From contig NZ_FOXK01000002.1 in assembly GCF_900115695.1 (NCBI RefSeq), forward strand, positions 496,001 through 560,000: 64,000 bases of DNA. The letters are read 5' to 3'. This document shows positions 1 through 10,068 of the stretch, piece by piece. The stretch's first letter is position 1, and every line of letters begins with the position of its first letter. Origin of the DNA: Ectopseudomonas toyotomiensis. Its GTDB lineage: Bacteria; Pseudomonadota; Gammaproteobacteria; Pseudomonadales; Pseudomonadaceae. The notes under the pieces were generated by a model that searched no databases, was not told where the DNA came from, and saw only the letters and a program-made list of their open reading frames with translations. A program made the translations under genes and the position numbers.

Positions 1-3000
1 AGAAACTGCTGGTACCGAACACGCCGCCGTCGCCCCCGCCAAAGCCGAGGAAACCAATGCCGCTGCCATTGCCGGCACCGCTGTCGCTGCTGGCAAAGAC
101 CTGGGCGATGAAGCTGGGCGCCAGCGCACCGTTGTTGATGAAGATGTTGCCCACCGTGGGTACGCCGCTACCGAGAGTCGGTTGCTCGAACAATGGCGGC
201 GGCAACAGTGGCGAGGTGGTGCTGGAGGGTGGCGCGCCGGGCACACTGGGTTGAGCCGGTGCGGTCGGTGTAGTGGGTAAGTTGGGCGTCGGGTTAGCGC
301 GGAACTCCGGATCGCCGGTATTGAGCCCGCCCAGCGTGTAGCCGGCGCTGGAGAAGTTGCTCTGCATGGCGTTACCGACGGCATCAACGATGCCGCTACC
401 AGCGGCCGTGAGTGACAGGCCAAGCGTACCCTGGCCCGTCACGCCGCCGACGCTGATGCGATAGGTACGTGCATCGATCTGTACCAGCGAGAGCAGGGTA
501 CCGTTGGCGCTGCCCGTGGTGGCCAGAGCGAAGTCGGTCAGATCGACGCCATTGACGTCCTCGCTGAAGGTAACGGTGAAGCCGAGGGTGGTATTGGTGG
601 TGGGCGATGTGCCGTCGAGGGCGATGCCGGTCACCTGTGGCGGTGCGGCATCCACCAACACGTCTGCTGTGGAGGGAACGTTATTGAGCGCGGTCTGGGT
701 ATCATTGCCGGCGGCATCGCGCAGGGTCGCGCCGTTGCTCTGGAAGTTGGTGCCGATGGCAATGCCGTTGCTGTCCTGCTGGCCGTTGGCGACGGTCAGG
801 CGGAACACCAGCGCGGTGCTGCCCGATCCACTCAGGTAGTTGGCGTAGACGGTGCCGCCGGTATCCAGGGTAATCGCCAGGCGCGGTGTGCCGCCAGCGG
901 TATCAACGGTTACGGCTTCGTCGAAGTTCACCGTGAAGTCGAGGGCGTCACCCGCCACGTAGGTGCCGTTGGCTGGCACGTTGACCGAGGTGACAGTCGG
1001 TGCCCTGCTGTCGATGGCGTAGTTGCCCGAATCGGTGCTGCCGACGCCGGTGTTGCCGGCGGCATCGGTGTAGCCGGTGTTGTCCAGGGTGATCAGATTG
1101 GTGGCATCGGTGACGTCGGCGTCAGGTGTCAGGGTTGCCGTCCAGGTGATGCCGCCATCGCTGGAGCCGAGGTCGCTGAGTGCACCATTGGCCACGCTGA
1201 AGTCGGTCGTGGTCAGCCCGGTCACCGCCTCGCTGAAAGTGATGGTGACCGTGGTGCTCTGCCCAGCCTTGAGCGCGGTATCGGTGATCACGATGCCGGC
1301 CGTCGGGAGCAGGGTGTCGATGGCGTAGTTGCCCGAATCGGTGCTGCCCGTGCCGGTGTTGCCGGCCTGGTCGGTTACACCGGTATTGTCCAGGGTGATC
1401 AGGTTGCTGGCGTCGGTGACGTTTGCACTGGGCGTCAGGGTGGCGGTCCAGGTGATGTTGTCCGAGGTGGACAGGTTGCTGAGGGTGCCATTGGCCACGC
1501 TGAAGTCGGCGGTGGTCAGCCCGGTCACCGCCTCGCTGAAGGTGATGGTGACGGTGGTGGTCTGTCCGGCCTTCAGGGCGCTGTCGTTCACCACGATGGT
1601 GGCGGTGGGACGCTGGGTGTCGACCACGTAGTTGGCCGAATCCGTACTGCCGCTGCCGAGGTTACCCGCCAGATCCATCACGCCGCTGTTGTTGAGGGTA
1701 ATGAGGTTGCTGGCATCGGTGATGGTGGCGCTCGGAGTGAAGGTGGCCGTCCAGGTCAGGCCACCGTCACTGCTGCTGGGGTTGCTGAGGCTGCCATTGG
1801 CTATGTTGAAGTCGCCGACGTCCAGGCCCTGCACGGCTTCGTTGAAGGTCACGGTGACGGTGGCGGTCTCGCCGATGCCAAGGGTTGTGTCGCTGAGGGT
1901 GATGCTGGTGGCGGCAGGCCGAACGCCGTCCACCACCAGGGCCTTGTTGGCCCCCAGGGAACCTGCCGCGCCAGGTGTTGGCAGGGTGAGGATGGCGGCC
2001 TGGCTGGCGCCGTCCTGAATGCTGCCGCCGTTGAGGCTCAGGGCCGAGGTGGAGGCGTAGTCGAGGTCGGCGGAGCTGTCACCGGCCTGTATGGTGTAGC
2101 TGAAGCTCAGGGTGTCGCTGCCCGAGCCGGAAAGGTAGTTGAGTACGCGATCGGTGGTGCCGGTTTCCAGGGTTAGGGTCGGGGTGCCGGTGACGTCGAC
2201 CGCGCTGTCGAACTGCACGTTGATGGTGATGGTGTCACCGATCTTGTAGGTCCCGTTGGCCGTGCTGGACGAAACGCTGGTGACCGTCGGGGCGTTGGGG
2301 GCGGTCAGGGTCAGATCATTGCCGGTGTCGCCGGCATAGCTTGTGGTCAATTGGGTACCATTGCCCGCCGCGTTGAAGGTGCTGCCTTCGCTGAGGCCAC
2401 TGAAGGTGCCGGTGATCGCATCGGCGGCGTCATTGAGGATGACCTTGTAGATCTCGCCATTGCCGGCGGCATAACCATGGTTGACCGTCAGGGTCGCGCC
2501 GGAAACGTCGACGGAGCCATTGACCACGACCTGGTCGTAGCCGGTGCCAGCACTGGCGCCATTGATATCCAGTGCCAGGGTGCTGCCTGCATCCAGGATC
2601 AGATTGCCATTCACGGTCAGGGTGCCGGCACCGCTGTTGCCCGGGGAAAGGGTACCGCCGTTCTGCACGATGACGTCGCCACCCAGGGTGCCGCCGCCGG
2701 CCAGGGTGGCGCCATTGGCCACAATGGTAGCGCTGCTGGTGCTGCCGTCCACGACCAAGGTGCCGGCAGACACGCTGGTCGTGCCCGTGTTGGTGTTGCT
2801 ACCCGACAGGGTCAGGTTGCTGGAGCCCGCCTTGGTCAGGCTGCCCGAGCCACTGATGGTGCCGGACAGGGTAGAGGCCGCGCCGGCATTGATGGTGGCC
2901 ACGCCGGTCAAGGCCAGGGCATTGTCGATGGTGGTGTTGCCGGTGATCTGTAGGGTGGTGCCGTTGGCCAGGTTGAGGTTGCCGGCGCCGAGGTTGCCGT

Positions 3001-6000
3001 CGCTGGCAATGCTCAGGGTGCCTGCACTGACGCTGGTGCTGCCGCTATAGGTATTGCTACCGCTCAGCGTCAGGGTTGCTGTGCCGGTCTTGGTCAGATT
3101 ATTGCTGCCGCTGATCACGCCGGAGAGCGTGGTATCTGCGCCAGTGCTCATGGTGGCGTTGCCGCTCAGGGCGATGGCGTTGTCGATGGTGGTGGCGTTG
3201 GTCACGGTCAAGGTCGAGCCGGCAGCCAGGGTCAGCGTGCCGCTGCCCAGGTTGGCATCGCTGGCGACCCTCAGAATGCCAGCGCTGACGGTGGTGGCGC
3301 CGTAGGTGTTGCTGCCATCCAGGGTCAGGGTCGCGGCGCCTGCCTTGGTCAGGGTGTAGGCACCGCTGACCACGCCGGACAGGGTGGCGTTGGCTGCGGC
3401 AGTGACCGTGGCATTGCCGCCAAGGACGATGGCGTTGTCGACGTTGGTCGCGCCGGTGAGCGCCAACATGGTGCCGGCGGCCAGATTGACCGTTCCAGAG
3501 CCCAGGTTGCCGTCGCTGTCCACGCTCAGGGTGCCGGCATTGACAAAAGTGGCGCCATAGCTGTTGCTGGCGGACAGGGTCAGGGTGCCGGCGCCGGTTT
3601 TCGTCAGGGCGTAGGCGCCGCTGATGGCGCCGCTGAGGGTGGTGGCGTCACTGTTGTCGATGGTGCTGTTGCCGGTGAGGGCGATGGCATTGTCGATGGT
3701 GGTGGCACCGGTGATTGCAAGCGTGCTGCCAGCCAGGGTCAGGCCGCCACTGCCCAGGTTGCCGTCGCCGGCGATCGACAGCGTGCCGGCGGATACGGTG
3801 GTGGTGCCGCTGTAGGTGTTGCTGCCGTTCAGGGTCAGGATGCCGCTGCCCTGCTTGATCAGTGAGCCGCTGCCGGAAATAATCCCGGAGACGCTGGTTG
3901 AAGCATTGTCGCCCCCACTGGTGAGGGTGTAGCTGCCGAGCTGGATGCTGGCGTTGGTGTTGTTGCTCGCCAGGCTGCCGATGGTCTGATCCGAGAGCAG
4001 GGTCAGCACGCTGTTGCCGTTGACCCGTACCGCACTGCTGCTGGACATCGAGGCGTCGCCATCGAGTCTCAGCCAACCGTAATTGAGCAGCGTGGTGCTG
4101 CCGCTGTAGCTGTTGCTGCCGGAGAGGGTCAGGGCATGGCTGGCCGAGCCTGTCTGGTTGATAGACAGGCCACCGTTGCCACTGATATTGCCGGAGAAGG
4201 TGGTGTCCGCAGTCTGGGTCGTGGTCAGGGTGCTGCTGCCCAGGTTGATCGCCCCCGCCCCGGAGAGATTGCCGATGGTTTCGTTACTGTTCAGCGCCAG
4301 GGTGGCGCCTGCGGCGATCGACAAGCTGCTGTTGTTGGCAATGGCATCGCCATTGGCGACGGTCAGGATGCCGTCAGCGATGCTGGTGGCGCCGGAGAAG
4401 CTGTTGGCACTGCCGGCCAGGGTCAGGTTGCCGGCCCCCGCCTTGGTCAGGGCGCCGCTGCCGGCGACCACGCTGACGATGGATGCAGTGTCTCCCGAAC
4501 CGTTGGTGAAGATCTGGGTGGTGCCGCCGGCCAGGGTGATGGTGCCGCCGGTGAGCGTGAGACCGCTCACCTGATCCATGTCGAAGGTCAGGCTTTCGTT
4601 GAACGATACGACATTGAGGTTGAGCGTCTGGCCTGCCAGGGAGCCATCGAAGACGATGGTCTGGCTGCCGGTGTTGTCGGCGGCGGCAATGGCCACGGCC
4701 TCGCTGAAGCTCACGCCGTTACTGACGTTGATGGTGGCAGTGTCGGTGTTGTTGGTCACGTATATGAAATCGCTGGTGACCGTGACATTTGCGGTTGTCG
4801 CAGTGCCTCCGTCGCCATCGGTCAGGGCAAAGCTGATCGTGGCATCGCCGGCTGGGGTATCGCTGCGATAGGTAATGCGTTGGACAACGTTATCGACCAG
4901 TGCGCTGGTCGCCGTTGTACCAGTGCTGGTAAAGGTGATGGTCAATACACCGTTGGTGTTGGTGAAGGTCGCGAAGGTTTGACCGCCGGATTGCAGATCG
5001 CTACCGCTAACCGTAAACAGTGCCCCTGACGTGTTGAAACCAAAAATATCCGACGTAATGGCCATGCCAGAGCGTTGGACAGTCAGCGTGGCATCTGCCC
5101 AGTTGCCATTGCCACTGTTAAGCGCATCCAGTTCCGCGTCGGCTAGATTGGCATTGCCACTGGCATCCAGCGACACGGTGTTGCCTACACCGGCCCAGGC
5201 GACGCTGTCGCCGTTGAGGCCGTTGACTACGGGAGCCGCATTGGAGCTGCCGATCACGACATTGTTGAAGCCGTAGTACATGCCATTGTTGGTACCGGCA
5301 TATCCAAAAACGATCTTGTCGGCTGACTGAAAGCCTATGTGGCTGAGTACGTTCGTCTGGTTGATGGTGTAGATGCCGCTGGCTGTGTTCGGCGGTATGA
5401 AAAACTCCGCGTAGGCAACCTGTGCTCCATCCCTGTAGGCCGTGACGGTCTGCAGAATGTCGTCGTTGGTCCATTGGGGATTTAAGGTAAACCACTGATG
5501 GTCGATGAGGGTGATACTTTCGAAGTTGAATTCACTGCCGTCGGCAGACTCTATGACCATGCGATCAGGGCGTGGATTGGGGTCTCCGCCTACGCTCCAG
5601 TAAATATCCGATGCAAGCGTAGGTAATTCAGGATATTGGCCAGGGTAGTCGTTTGGATGCCAGCCGATCACGTTGCCAGCGGTGTTTCCGGACGAGTCGA
5701 TGAAGTAGATGTTCAGATCAACTTCCGACAGGTTCAGGGTGCCACCTTCGCCATCGTTGAATACTGATCCGAAGTTCTGGTCACCCGTCATGCTGTAGGC
5801 AAGGGTGCCGCCATCGAGCTTTGCCTGATAGGACTCCAGCGACAGCGCTGCCGCTTCCACGCCGCCGATGTGCACTTCCAGTTCGCTATCGCCGCCAATG
5901 CTGCTGGACCCGGAGTCATCGTTGCTCGCTGCCACGTCGGTACCCGTAGCGCTTGCCAGGCGTTGAATGAAGTCGGCGCCCTTATCGCCGCTGGCGACAT

Positions 6001-6538
6001 CGCATCCGTAAAGCAGGAGATCGCCCTGTTCGCTGAATACGCGTCCAAGCTGGTTCAACACATCGCTGCGGGCATTGAGTGTGCCTGCATCAATCCAGGT
6101 GTTGCCAAGCAATAGCTTGCCTGCGCTGCCGTGGCTGAAAATATGCACCGCGTCGATGCCTTCACGTCCCTCTAGGTAGTCAGCGATCTGCTGCAAGCCA
6201 TCCTCGCTGCTATCGAGCACGACCACTTCGGTGCCTGGTGCGAAGCCCTCGATCAATTGCTGCTTCTTGGTGACCTGGCCATCGATGAACACCACTTCCT
6301 GGCGCTGGTCGGCGGTGCCGGCGGTAGGCGTGGCTGCCAGCCCGTCGTGGCTGGCGGTATCGGTGGTGGTGCTTTCCTGGGCGCTGGGTGTCGCGGCGGG
6401 CTGATTGGCCGCAGCATCGGCCACGGTGGCGGCAACCGCGCCGTCGAACAGCATGCGCGGTTCCAAGGATATGGCTAATGGTGTTCTAGGCGTGGCGACT
6501 GGGGAACGAGGCGATGACTTCTTATCATTCCAGAACAT
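1..6538 (-). CDS. Giant secreted repeat protein: LEPR-type N-terminus, DUF4347, autotransporter-associated repeats, Ig-like repeats (C-terminus outside window)
   Basis: The frame is open from the ATG at 6538 to the left edge, giving at least 2,178 residues. The start has an AAGGGAG ribosome site 7 bases upstream. Residues 24-34 hold an LEPRMLFDGA motif, typical of LEPR-type large exoproteins. Residues about 83-227 match DUF4347 (VHIFSHGSAGKLLLGN, LLLYGCDVASG). About residues 680-1400 are autotransporter-associated strand repeats of the type LTKAGAGTLTL..SNTYSGATTV..GTLS. About 1400-2100 are Ig-like repeats, followed by a Pro/Thr-rich linker and a Gly-rich stretch at the edge. No Sec signal peptide is visible. 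The protein is probably surface-attached or released, acting in adhesion or biofilm, but that role is inferred. It lies 117 bases downstream of the M50/HlyD gene on the same strand, so those genes probably export or process it. Confidence 0.85.
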   Translation of the reverse strand, partial: MFWNDKKSSPRSPVATPRTPLAISLEPRMLFDGAVAATVADAAANQPAATPSAQESTTTDTASHDGLAATPTAGTADQRQEVVFIDGQVTKKQQLIEGFAPGTEVVVLDSSEDGLQQIADYLEGREGIDAVHIFSHGSAGKLLLGNTWIDAGTLNARSDVLNQLGRVFSEQGDLLLYGCDVASGDKGADFIQRLASATGTDVAASNDDSGSSSIGGDSELEVHIGGVEAAALSLESYQAKLDGGTLAYSMTGDQNFGSVFNDGEGGTLNLSEVDLNIYFIDSSGNTAGNVIGWHPNDYPGQYPELPTLASDIYWSVGGDPNPRPDRMVIESADGSEFNFESITLIDHQWFTLNPQWTNDDILQTVTAYRDGAQVAYAEFFIPPNTASGIYTINQTNVLSHIGFQSADKIVFGYAGTNNGMYYGFNNVVIGSSNAAPVVNGLNGDSVAWAGVGNTVSLDASGNANLADAELDALNSGNGNWADATLTVQRSGMAITSDIFGFNTSGALFTVSGSDLQSGGQTFATFTNTNGVLTITFTSTGTTATSALVDNVVQRITYRSDTPAGDATISFALTDGDGGTATTANVTVTSDFIYVTNNTDTATINVSNGVSFSEAVAIAAADNTGSQTIVFDGSLAGQTLNLNVVSFNESLTFDMDQVSGLTLTGGTITLAGGTTQIFTNGSGDTASIVSVVAGSGALTKAGAGNLTLAGSANSFSGATSIADGILTVANGDAIANNSSLSIAAGATLALNSNETIGNLSGAGAINLGSSTLTTTQTADTTFSGNISGNGGLSINQTGSASHALTLSGSNSYSGSTTLLNYGWLRLDGDASMSSSSAVRVNGNSVLTLLSDQTIGSLASNNTNASIQLGSYTLTSGGDNASTSVSGIISGSGSLIKQGSGILTLNGSNTYSGTTTVSAGTLSIAGDGNLGSGGLTLAGSTLAITGATTIDNAIALTGNSTIDNSDATTLSGAISGAYALTKTGAGTLTLSASNSYGATFVNAGTLSVDSDGNLGSGTVNLAAGTMLALTGATNVDNAIVLGGNATVTAAANATLSGVVSGAYTLTKAGAATLTLDGSNTYGATTVSAGILRVASDANLGSGTLTLAAGSTLTVTNATTIDNAIALSGNATMSTGADTTLSGVISGSNNLTKTGTATLTLSGSNTYSGSTSVSAGTLSIASDGNLGAGNLNLANGTTLQITGNTTIDNALALTGVATINAGAASTLSGTISGSGSLTKAGSSNLTLSGSNTNTGTTSVSAGTLVVDGSTSSATIVANGATLAGGGTLGGDVIVQNGGTLSPGNSGAGTLTVNGNLILDAGSTLALDINGASAGTGYDQVVVNGSVDVSGATLTVNHGYAAGNGEIYKVILNDAADAITGTFSGLSEGSTFNAAGNGTQLTTSYAGDTGNDLTLTAPNAPTVTSVSSSTANGTYKIGDTITINVQFDSAVDVTGTPTLTLETGTTDRVLNYLSGSGSDTLSFSYTIQAGDSSADLDYASTSALSLNGGSIQDGASQAAILTLPTPGAAGSLGANKALVVDGVRPAATSITLSDTTLGIGETATVTVTFNEAVQGLDVGDFNIANGSLSNPSSSDGGLTWTATFTPSATITDASNLITLNNSGVMDLAGNLGSGSTDSANYVVDTQRPTATIVVNDSALKAGQTTTVTITFSEAVTGLTTADFSVANGTLSNLSTSDNITWTATLTPSANVTDASNLITLDNTGVTDQAGNTGTGSTDSGNYAIDTLLPTAGIVITDTALKAGQSTTVTITFSEAVTGLTTTDFSVANGALSDLGSSDGGITWTATLTPDADVTDATNLITLDNTGYTDAAGNTGVGSTDSGNYAIDSRAPTVTSVNVPANGTYVAGDALDFTVNFDEAVTVDTAGGTPRLAITLDTGGTVYANYLSGSGSTALVFRLTVANGQQDSNGIAIGTNFQSNGATLRDAAGNDTQTALNNVPSTADVLVDAAPPQVTGIALDGTSPTTNTTLGFTVTFSEDVNGVDLTDFALATTGSANGTLLSLVQIDARTYRISVGGVTGQGTLGLSLTAAGSGIVDAVGNAMQSNFSSAGYTLGGLNTGDPEFRANPTPNLPTTPTAPAQPSVPGAPPSSTTSPLLPPPLFEQPTLGSGVPTVGNIFINNGALAPSFIAQVFASSDSGAGNGSGIGFLGFGGGDGGVFGTSSF
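1017..1931 (-). repeat. Three tandem DNA repeats of about 305 bp coding Ig-like domains
   Basis: Three successive units begin near 1017, 1320 and 1625, each opening on the plus strand with a variant of gcgtagttgcccgaatcggt. They share long nearly identical stretches, for example the segment coding TVTITFSEAVTGLTT. They encode Ig-like modules of about 101 residues inside the giant exoprotein. The high DNA identity suggests recent duplication and possible copy-number variation by recombination. Confidence 0.8.
2780..3850 (-). repeat. Tandem autotransporter-associated repeats, period about 255 bp
   Basis: Similar plus-strand segments ending in taggtgttgctgcc occur near 3045, 3305, 3560 and 3815. 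They encode repeated SNTYSGATTVSAGTLSIASDGNLG-like strands (15-25 residue core within an 85-residue unit) and are separated by TLSGAISGA-like segments. They form the long beta-helix-like middle of the giant exoprotein. Confidence 0.7.
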
Positions 6539-6655
6539 GACGTAACTCCCTTTGATCGCATCGTGCCATTAGCTGGGTAACCGGATTAGGATCGCGTTGA
6601 GTCTAGATGTCAATGGCCGCCAGTTCGGCGTCTGGCGGAGGGCGTAGGCCAGTAA

Positions 6656-8749
6656 TTAAAAACCACTTTCGCGCACGCCGAGCGCCGCGATCCGCCGCCA
6701 GGCAGCGCCGAGTAGCGACTGCCGCTCTCCGTCCAGTATCACCACGCCGCGCAGGGGGTGATCGGGATGGATGTCGTTATCCAATAGCGTCAGACGTACG
6801 CCGTACTGTGCTTGCACAGGTTCTGCGCGGCGCTGTGCGTCACGGCGTACGGCAATGGGACCGCCGTGATCCGAGCTGAGCGCTTCCAGTTCCAGATAGG
6901 CGACGCCGGTGGCGTCCACTTCGTCCAGGCGCACTTTCACCGCCGGGCGTGCCGGGTCGTCAGTGATGAAGCGTCCTTCGCTGCCCGTTTCGACCCGCCA
7001 GAGGTTTTCTTCGGCCAGATAGCCGCGCAGGCGTAGTCCCGGCTCGACGATGCGTGCAAGTGATTCGGCAGGGTGCAGCCAGCGGTCCGCGCTCAGGTCG
7101 CGTTGCAGGTCGCGTACCACGCCGGCCTGCGGTGAGCGCAGTTGCAGGCGCTCGCGCTGGGCGGCCAAACCGCGGTATTCGGCCACGGCCTCGGCCAGGC
7201 GTTGTTCGAGGATGCCGGCATCGGCTGCCGTTTCGCTGCGTGCGGACTGGCGGCGCAGTTGCAGCTGAAGAATTTCGGTCTCGCGCCGGACGATGGCCTG
7301 GCGCGAGTCCAGATCGGGCGAATCCAGCTCCAGCAGCAGGTCGCCGACTGCCACGCTCTGCCCGTCTTGCACGTGCACGGCTTTCAAGCGCGCGGCCACC
7401 GGCGCATGCAGGGCGCTGGTGCGTGAGGCTTCGAGCACTGCAGGGATTTCCACCGAGCTGCGCCAGGGCACGATGAGCACCAGCATTACCGCGCCAAGGC
7501 TCAGGCCGGTGATCAGCACCTTGCGTGAGTCGGCCTGCTCACGGCGTTGCCACCATTCGCCCAGCTCGCGCCAGATGGGCAGGCCAATGAACCAGAGCAG
7601 TTCAACCACCATCAGGAAGATGCCGAGCACCTTGAAGAACAGGTGATAGACCGCCAAGGCGATGCCGAGGAACAGGATTGTGCGCCATATCCAGGAGCCG
7701 TAGCCCCAGATCAGCAGACGCCGGGTCATGCTGGGTGACCAGGGTTCCGGTGCCGGTTCGCCATAGCCGAACAGGGCTTCGCGCAGGCGCCAGCGACACA
7801 GGGCGAAGGCACGGTTCTGCAGGTTATCGACGCCCCACAGATCGCTGATCAGGAAGTAGCCATCGAAGCGCATGAAGGGATTGAGGTTGATCACCAACGT
7901 GGTGATCCAGGTCGCGCTGGCCAGCATGAAGGCTGAGGTACGCAAGGGGCCGTCCGGCAGCAATGACCAGGCCAGCAGTGCCAGCACCGCCAGCAGCAGT
8001 TCGGCGAACACGCCGCCTGCACCTATCAGCAGTCGCGAACGCCGGTCGCGCACGCGCCAGGCATCGCTGACATCGGTGTAGAACATCGGCAGCAACACCA
8101 TGAAGGCCAGGCCCATGCTCTGTACCCGGCAGCCGGCGCGCTTGGCCATGAAGGCGTGGCCGAACTCGTGACAGAGCTTGGCGAAGGTCAGCGCGATGCC
8201 GAAGGCCAATGCGCCTCCGAGGCTGAACAGATGGGGGAAGGTGGCGAGGAAGCGCTGCCAATCGCGCATCACCAGGAACAAGCCCAGTACAAAGACCAGT
8301 GGCAGGCCCCAGCGCAGCAGCCAGGGGCCGTGGCGTTCGAGCACGGGCCAGGCGCGATTGAGGAAAGGATCGGGCCGCCACAGAGGAATGCGAAAGAACA
8401 GGTATTGATGCAGCACCCGTTTCCACGGACTTTGGCGCTGGGTGGCGGCTTTCATCGCGTAGCTGGCGCGCTGTTTGTCGTCCAGGGCAGCGATCAGGTC
8501 ATGGCTGCTGAGAAAGCGCAGCATGTCCTCAAGTTCGGCCTGACCCAAGGGCAGGCCAGGCTCTGCATTGGCCGCCGCCAATACACGCTGCGGTTCGCCC
8601 AGTGTCCAGTGGCGCAGCAGGCGCACGGCGGCGGCGCCGAGTTTGAAGTAGCGACCGCGTAACGGGTCGGCCAACGTCCATTGCGGGGCGCCGTCGAGGC
8701 CAGGCGCCGCCGGTGAAAGCTGCAGATCGGGGCGCAGGGCAGGCAGCAT
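6656..8749 (-). CDS. Membrane M50 (site-2-type) zinc metallopeptidase fused to an HlyD-like region
   Basis: The protein has 697 residues. The N-terminal about 100 residues resemble a PqqD-like winged-helix region. A membrane block follows, carrying the zinc motif HEFGH at 194-198 and the second metal motif NPFMRFDGYF at 290-299, both intact. After a hydrophobic segment near residue 430, the C-terminal half (about 440-690) is an HlyD-like periplasmic arm with lipoyl-type beta segments (HAPVAARLKAVHVQDGQSVA) and a coiled coil. The expected topology is an inner-membrane protease with a periplasmic adaptor tail. The start overlaps the stop of the upstream HlyD gene by 1 base (TGATG), so the two are co-translated. 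The giant exoprotein starts 117 bases downstream. The substrate is not known; processing or export of the neighbouring exoprotein is the simplest inference. Confidence 0.85.
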   Translation of the reverse strand: MLPALRPDLQLSPAAPGLDGAPQWTLADPLRGRYFKLGAAAVRLLRHWTLGEPQRVLAAANAEPGLPLGQAELEDMLRFLSSHDLIAALDDKQRASYAMKAATQRQSPWKRVLHQYLFFRIPLWRPDPFLNRAWPVLERHGPWLLRWGLPLVFVLGLFLVMRDWQRFLATFPHLFSLGGALAFGIALTFAKLCHEFGHAFMAKRAGCRVQSMGLAFMVLLPMFYTDVSDAWRVRDRRSRLLIGAGGVFAELLLAVLALLAWSLLPDGPLRTSAFMLASATWITTLVINLNPFMRFDGYFLISDLWGVDNLQNRAFALCRWRLREALFGYGEPAPEPWSPSMTRRLLIWGYGSWIWRTILFLGIALAVYHLFFKVLGIFLMVVELLWFIGLPIWRELGEWWQRREQADSRKVLITGLSLGAVMLVLIVPWRSSVEIPAVLEASRTSALHAPVAARLKAVHVQDGQSVAVGDLLLELDSPDLDSRQAIVRRETEILQLQLRRQSARSETAADAGILEQRLAEAVAEYRGLAAQRERLQLRSPQAGVVRDLQRDLSADRWLHPAESLARIVEPGLRLRGYLAEENLWRVETGSEGRFITDDPARPAVKVRLDEVDATGVAYLELEALSSDHGGPIAVRRDAQRRAEPVQAQYGVRLTLLDNDIHPDHPLRGVVILDGERQSLLGAAWRRIAALGVRESGF

Positions 8750-10068
8750 CAGAAACCCAGGCTCTGGCGGGCCGCGGCCAGGGGCCGGCGCAGCAGGTAA
8801 TAGGCCAGCGGCGCACGATCACCGAACAGCTTGGCGGTGCCACGCAGCCCTACACGTGGTGGGGTATCGACGAAGCGCGCATCCAGGCGGTAGGCCAATT
8901 GCCCGGCGGCGGTGGTCTGGGCTTCATAGGCGGAACGCTCCAACTGAGCCTCATGGCGATTGAGTGGATCGCTGTCGAGAAACAGCGCTACTTCAGCGCC
9001 AGGCTGCAGGGCGACGGCGTCACCCACCGGCAGCTCGATACGCAATTCGGCCTGGCTCGGGTCGGCGATCTGCATCAGCCGTTCGCCGGTCTGCACCGGT
9101 TTGCCGGTCAGGCGCTCGGCGTCGGCGAAAACGGCGATGCCTGAACGCTCGGCGCGTACTTCGCTGCGGGCCAGCAGTTGCCTGGCATAGTCGCGTTCGG
9201 CGCGCTTCTGTTCGACGCGTGCGGCCAGCAGGTCGAGGCGGGCGCTGGATTCGGCATCGGCGAAGGCGCGCTGGCTGTTGGCCTTGAGTTCGGCCTCGGC
9301 CACGCCCAGGGCGCGTTCGGCCACATCGGCCTGGGCCTTGAGGCTGGTGGCCTCGAAGCGCACCAGCCGGTCACCGGCGGCGACGCTTTGATTGGGCTTG
9401 ACCAGAAATTCGGCGATCACGCCATCCAGCGGCGCGGCGACCACCCGGCCACCCAGCGGGACGACTTCGGCAGGTGCCAGTACCGACTGGCGTACCGGAA
9501 TCAGCAGCAGGAGCGAGAGCGCCGCCGCGACGGCCAGCAGCTTCTTGCGCGGCCAGCGCATGCGCCAGGGCTTGCGCGGTTGCAGCGCCAGCCAGGCGTG
9601 GGCGTAGGTATCGGCCAACTGCCTGAGCAATGATTGCTCCGCTTCGCTGAAGGGGGTGTCGCGAGCCAGCCACAGGCCGCCGAAGGTTTCGCCGTTGCGG
9701 CTTTTCAGCGGCAGCCAATAGGCATGTGGGGCGGACAGGTCGTTCATGTCGGCGCGGGCCTGCTCGTCCAACTGGGCAGGGTCGATGCTGTGTCCTTCAT
9801 CCAGTCGGCCGTGCTTGAGCAAGGCCGAGGTGGCGCGTTCGACGAAGGCAACGAACGGTGCATGCGCTTCCACCACGCTGATGCCGGTCAGTGCCTGCAC
9901 CCTGCCGGCGATCAGCAGGGCGGCGTGGCGGAAGCCGAACAGTGCCTGGCCGTCATTGACCATGGCGAAGGCCAGTTGCTCGGTATTACCGGCCTTGCGC
10001 GCCTGTTGCTCGAGCCCGAGGAACAGGGCGAATACACGTTCGGCCGTACTGGGCAGCGGTGCGTTCAT
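8749..10068 (-). CDS. HlyD-family adaptor with a GAF-like N-terminal region
   Basis: The protein has 439 residues. Residues 1-165 form a soluble region resembling a degenerate GAF sensor domain (LFGFRHAALLIAGRV, YWLPLKSRNGETFGGLWLAR). One membrane segment follows a basic patch at about 168-195. The periplasmic part is a canonical HlyD arm: a first lipoyl half (VVAAPLDGVIAEFLVKPNQS), a coiled coil near 245-305, then the second half and a beta-barrel. A cytoplasmic GAF-like domain on a membrane-fusion protein is unusual and could sense a ligand or dock a partner. It overlaps its neighbours by 4 bases upstream and 1 base downstream, so it belongs to one operon with the M50 and small HlyD genes. 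The adaptor family is clear; the GAF call is tentative. Confidence 0.8.
   Translation of the reverse strand: MNAPLPSTAERVFALFLGLEQQARKAGNTEQLAFAMVNDGQALFGFRHAALLIAGRVQALTGISVVEAHAPFVAFVERATSALLKHGRLDEGHSIDPAQLDEQARADMNDLSAPHAYWLPLKSRNGETFGGLWLARDTPFSEAEQSLLRQLADTYAHAWLALQPRKPWRMRWPRKKLLAVAAALSLLLLIPVRQSVLAPAEVVPLGGRVVAAPLDGVIAEFLVKPNQSVAAGDRLVRFEATSLKAQADVAERALGVAEAELKANSQRAFADAESSARLDLLAARVEQKRAERDYARQLLARSEVRAERSGIAVFADAERLTGKPVQTGERLMQIADPSQAELRIELPVGDAVALQPGAEVALFLDSDPLNRHEAQLERSAYEAQTTAAGQLAYRLDARFVDTPPRVGLRGTAKLFGDRAPLAYYLLRRPLAAARQSLGF

Noticed and set aside
2351..5029. Several plus-strand frames in the first 6.5 kb
   Set aside because: Their repetitive Val/Leu/Ala-rich translations are shadows of the minus-strand repeat exoprotein.
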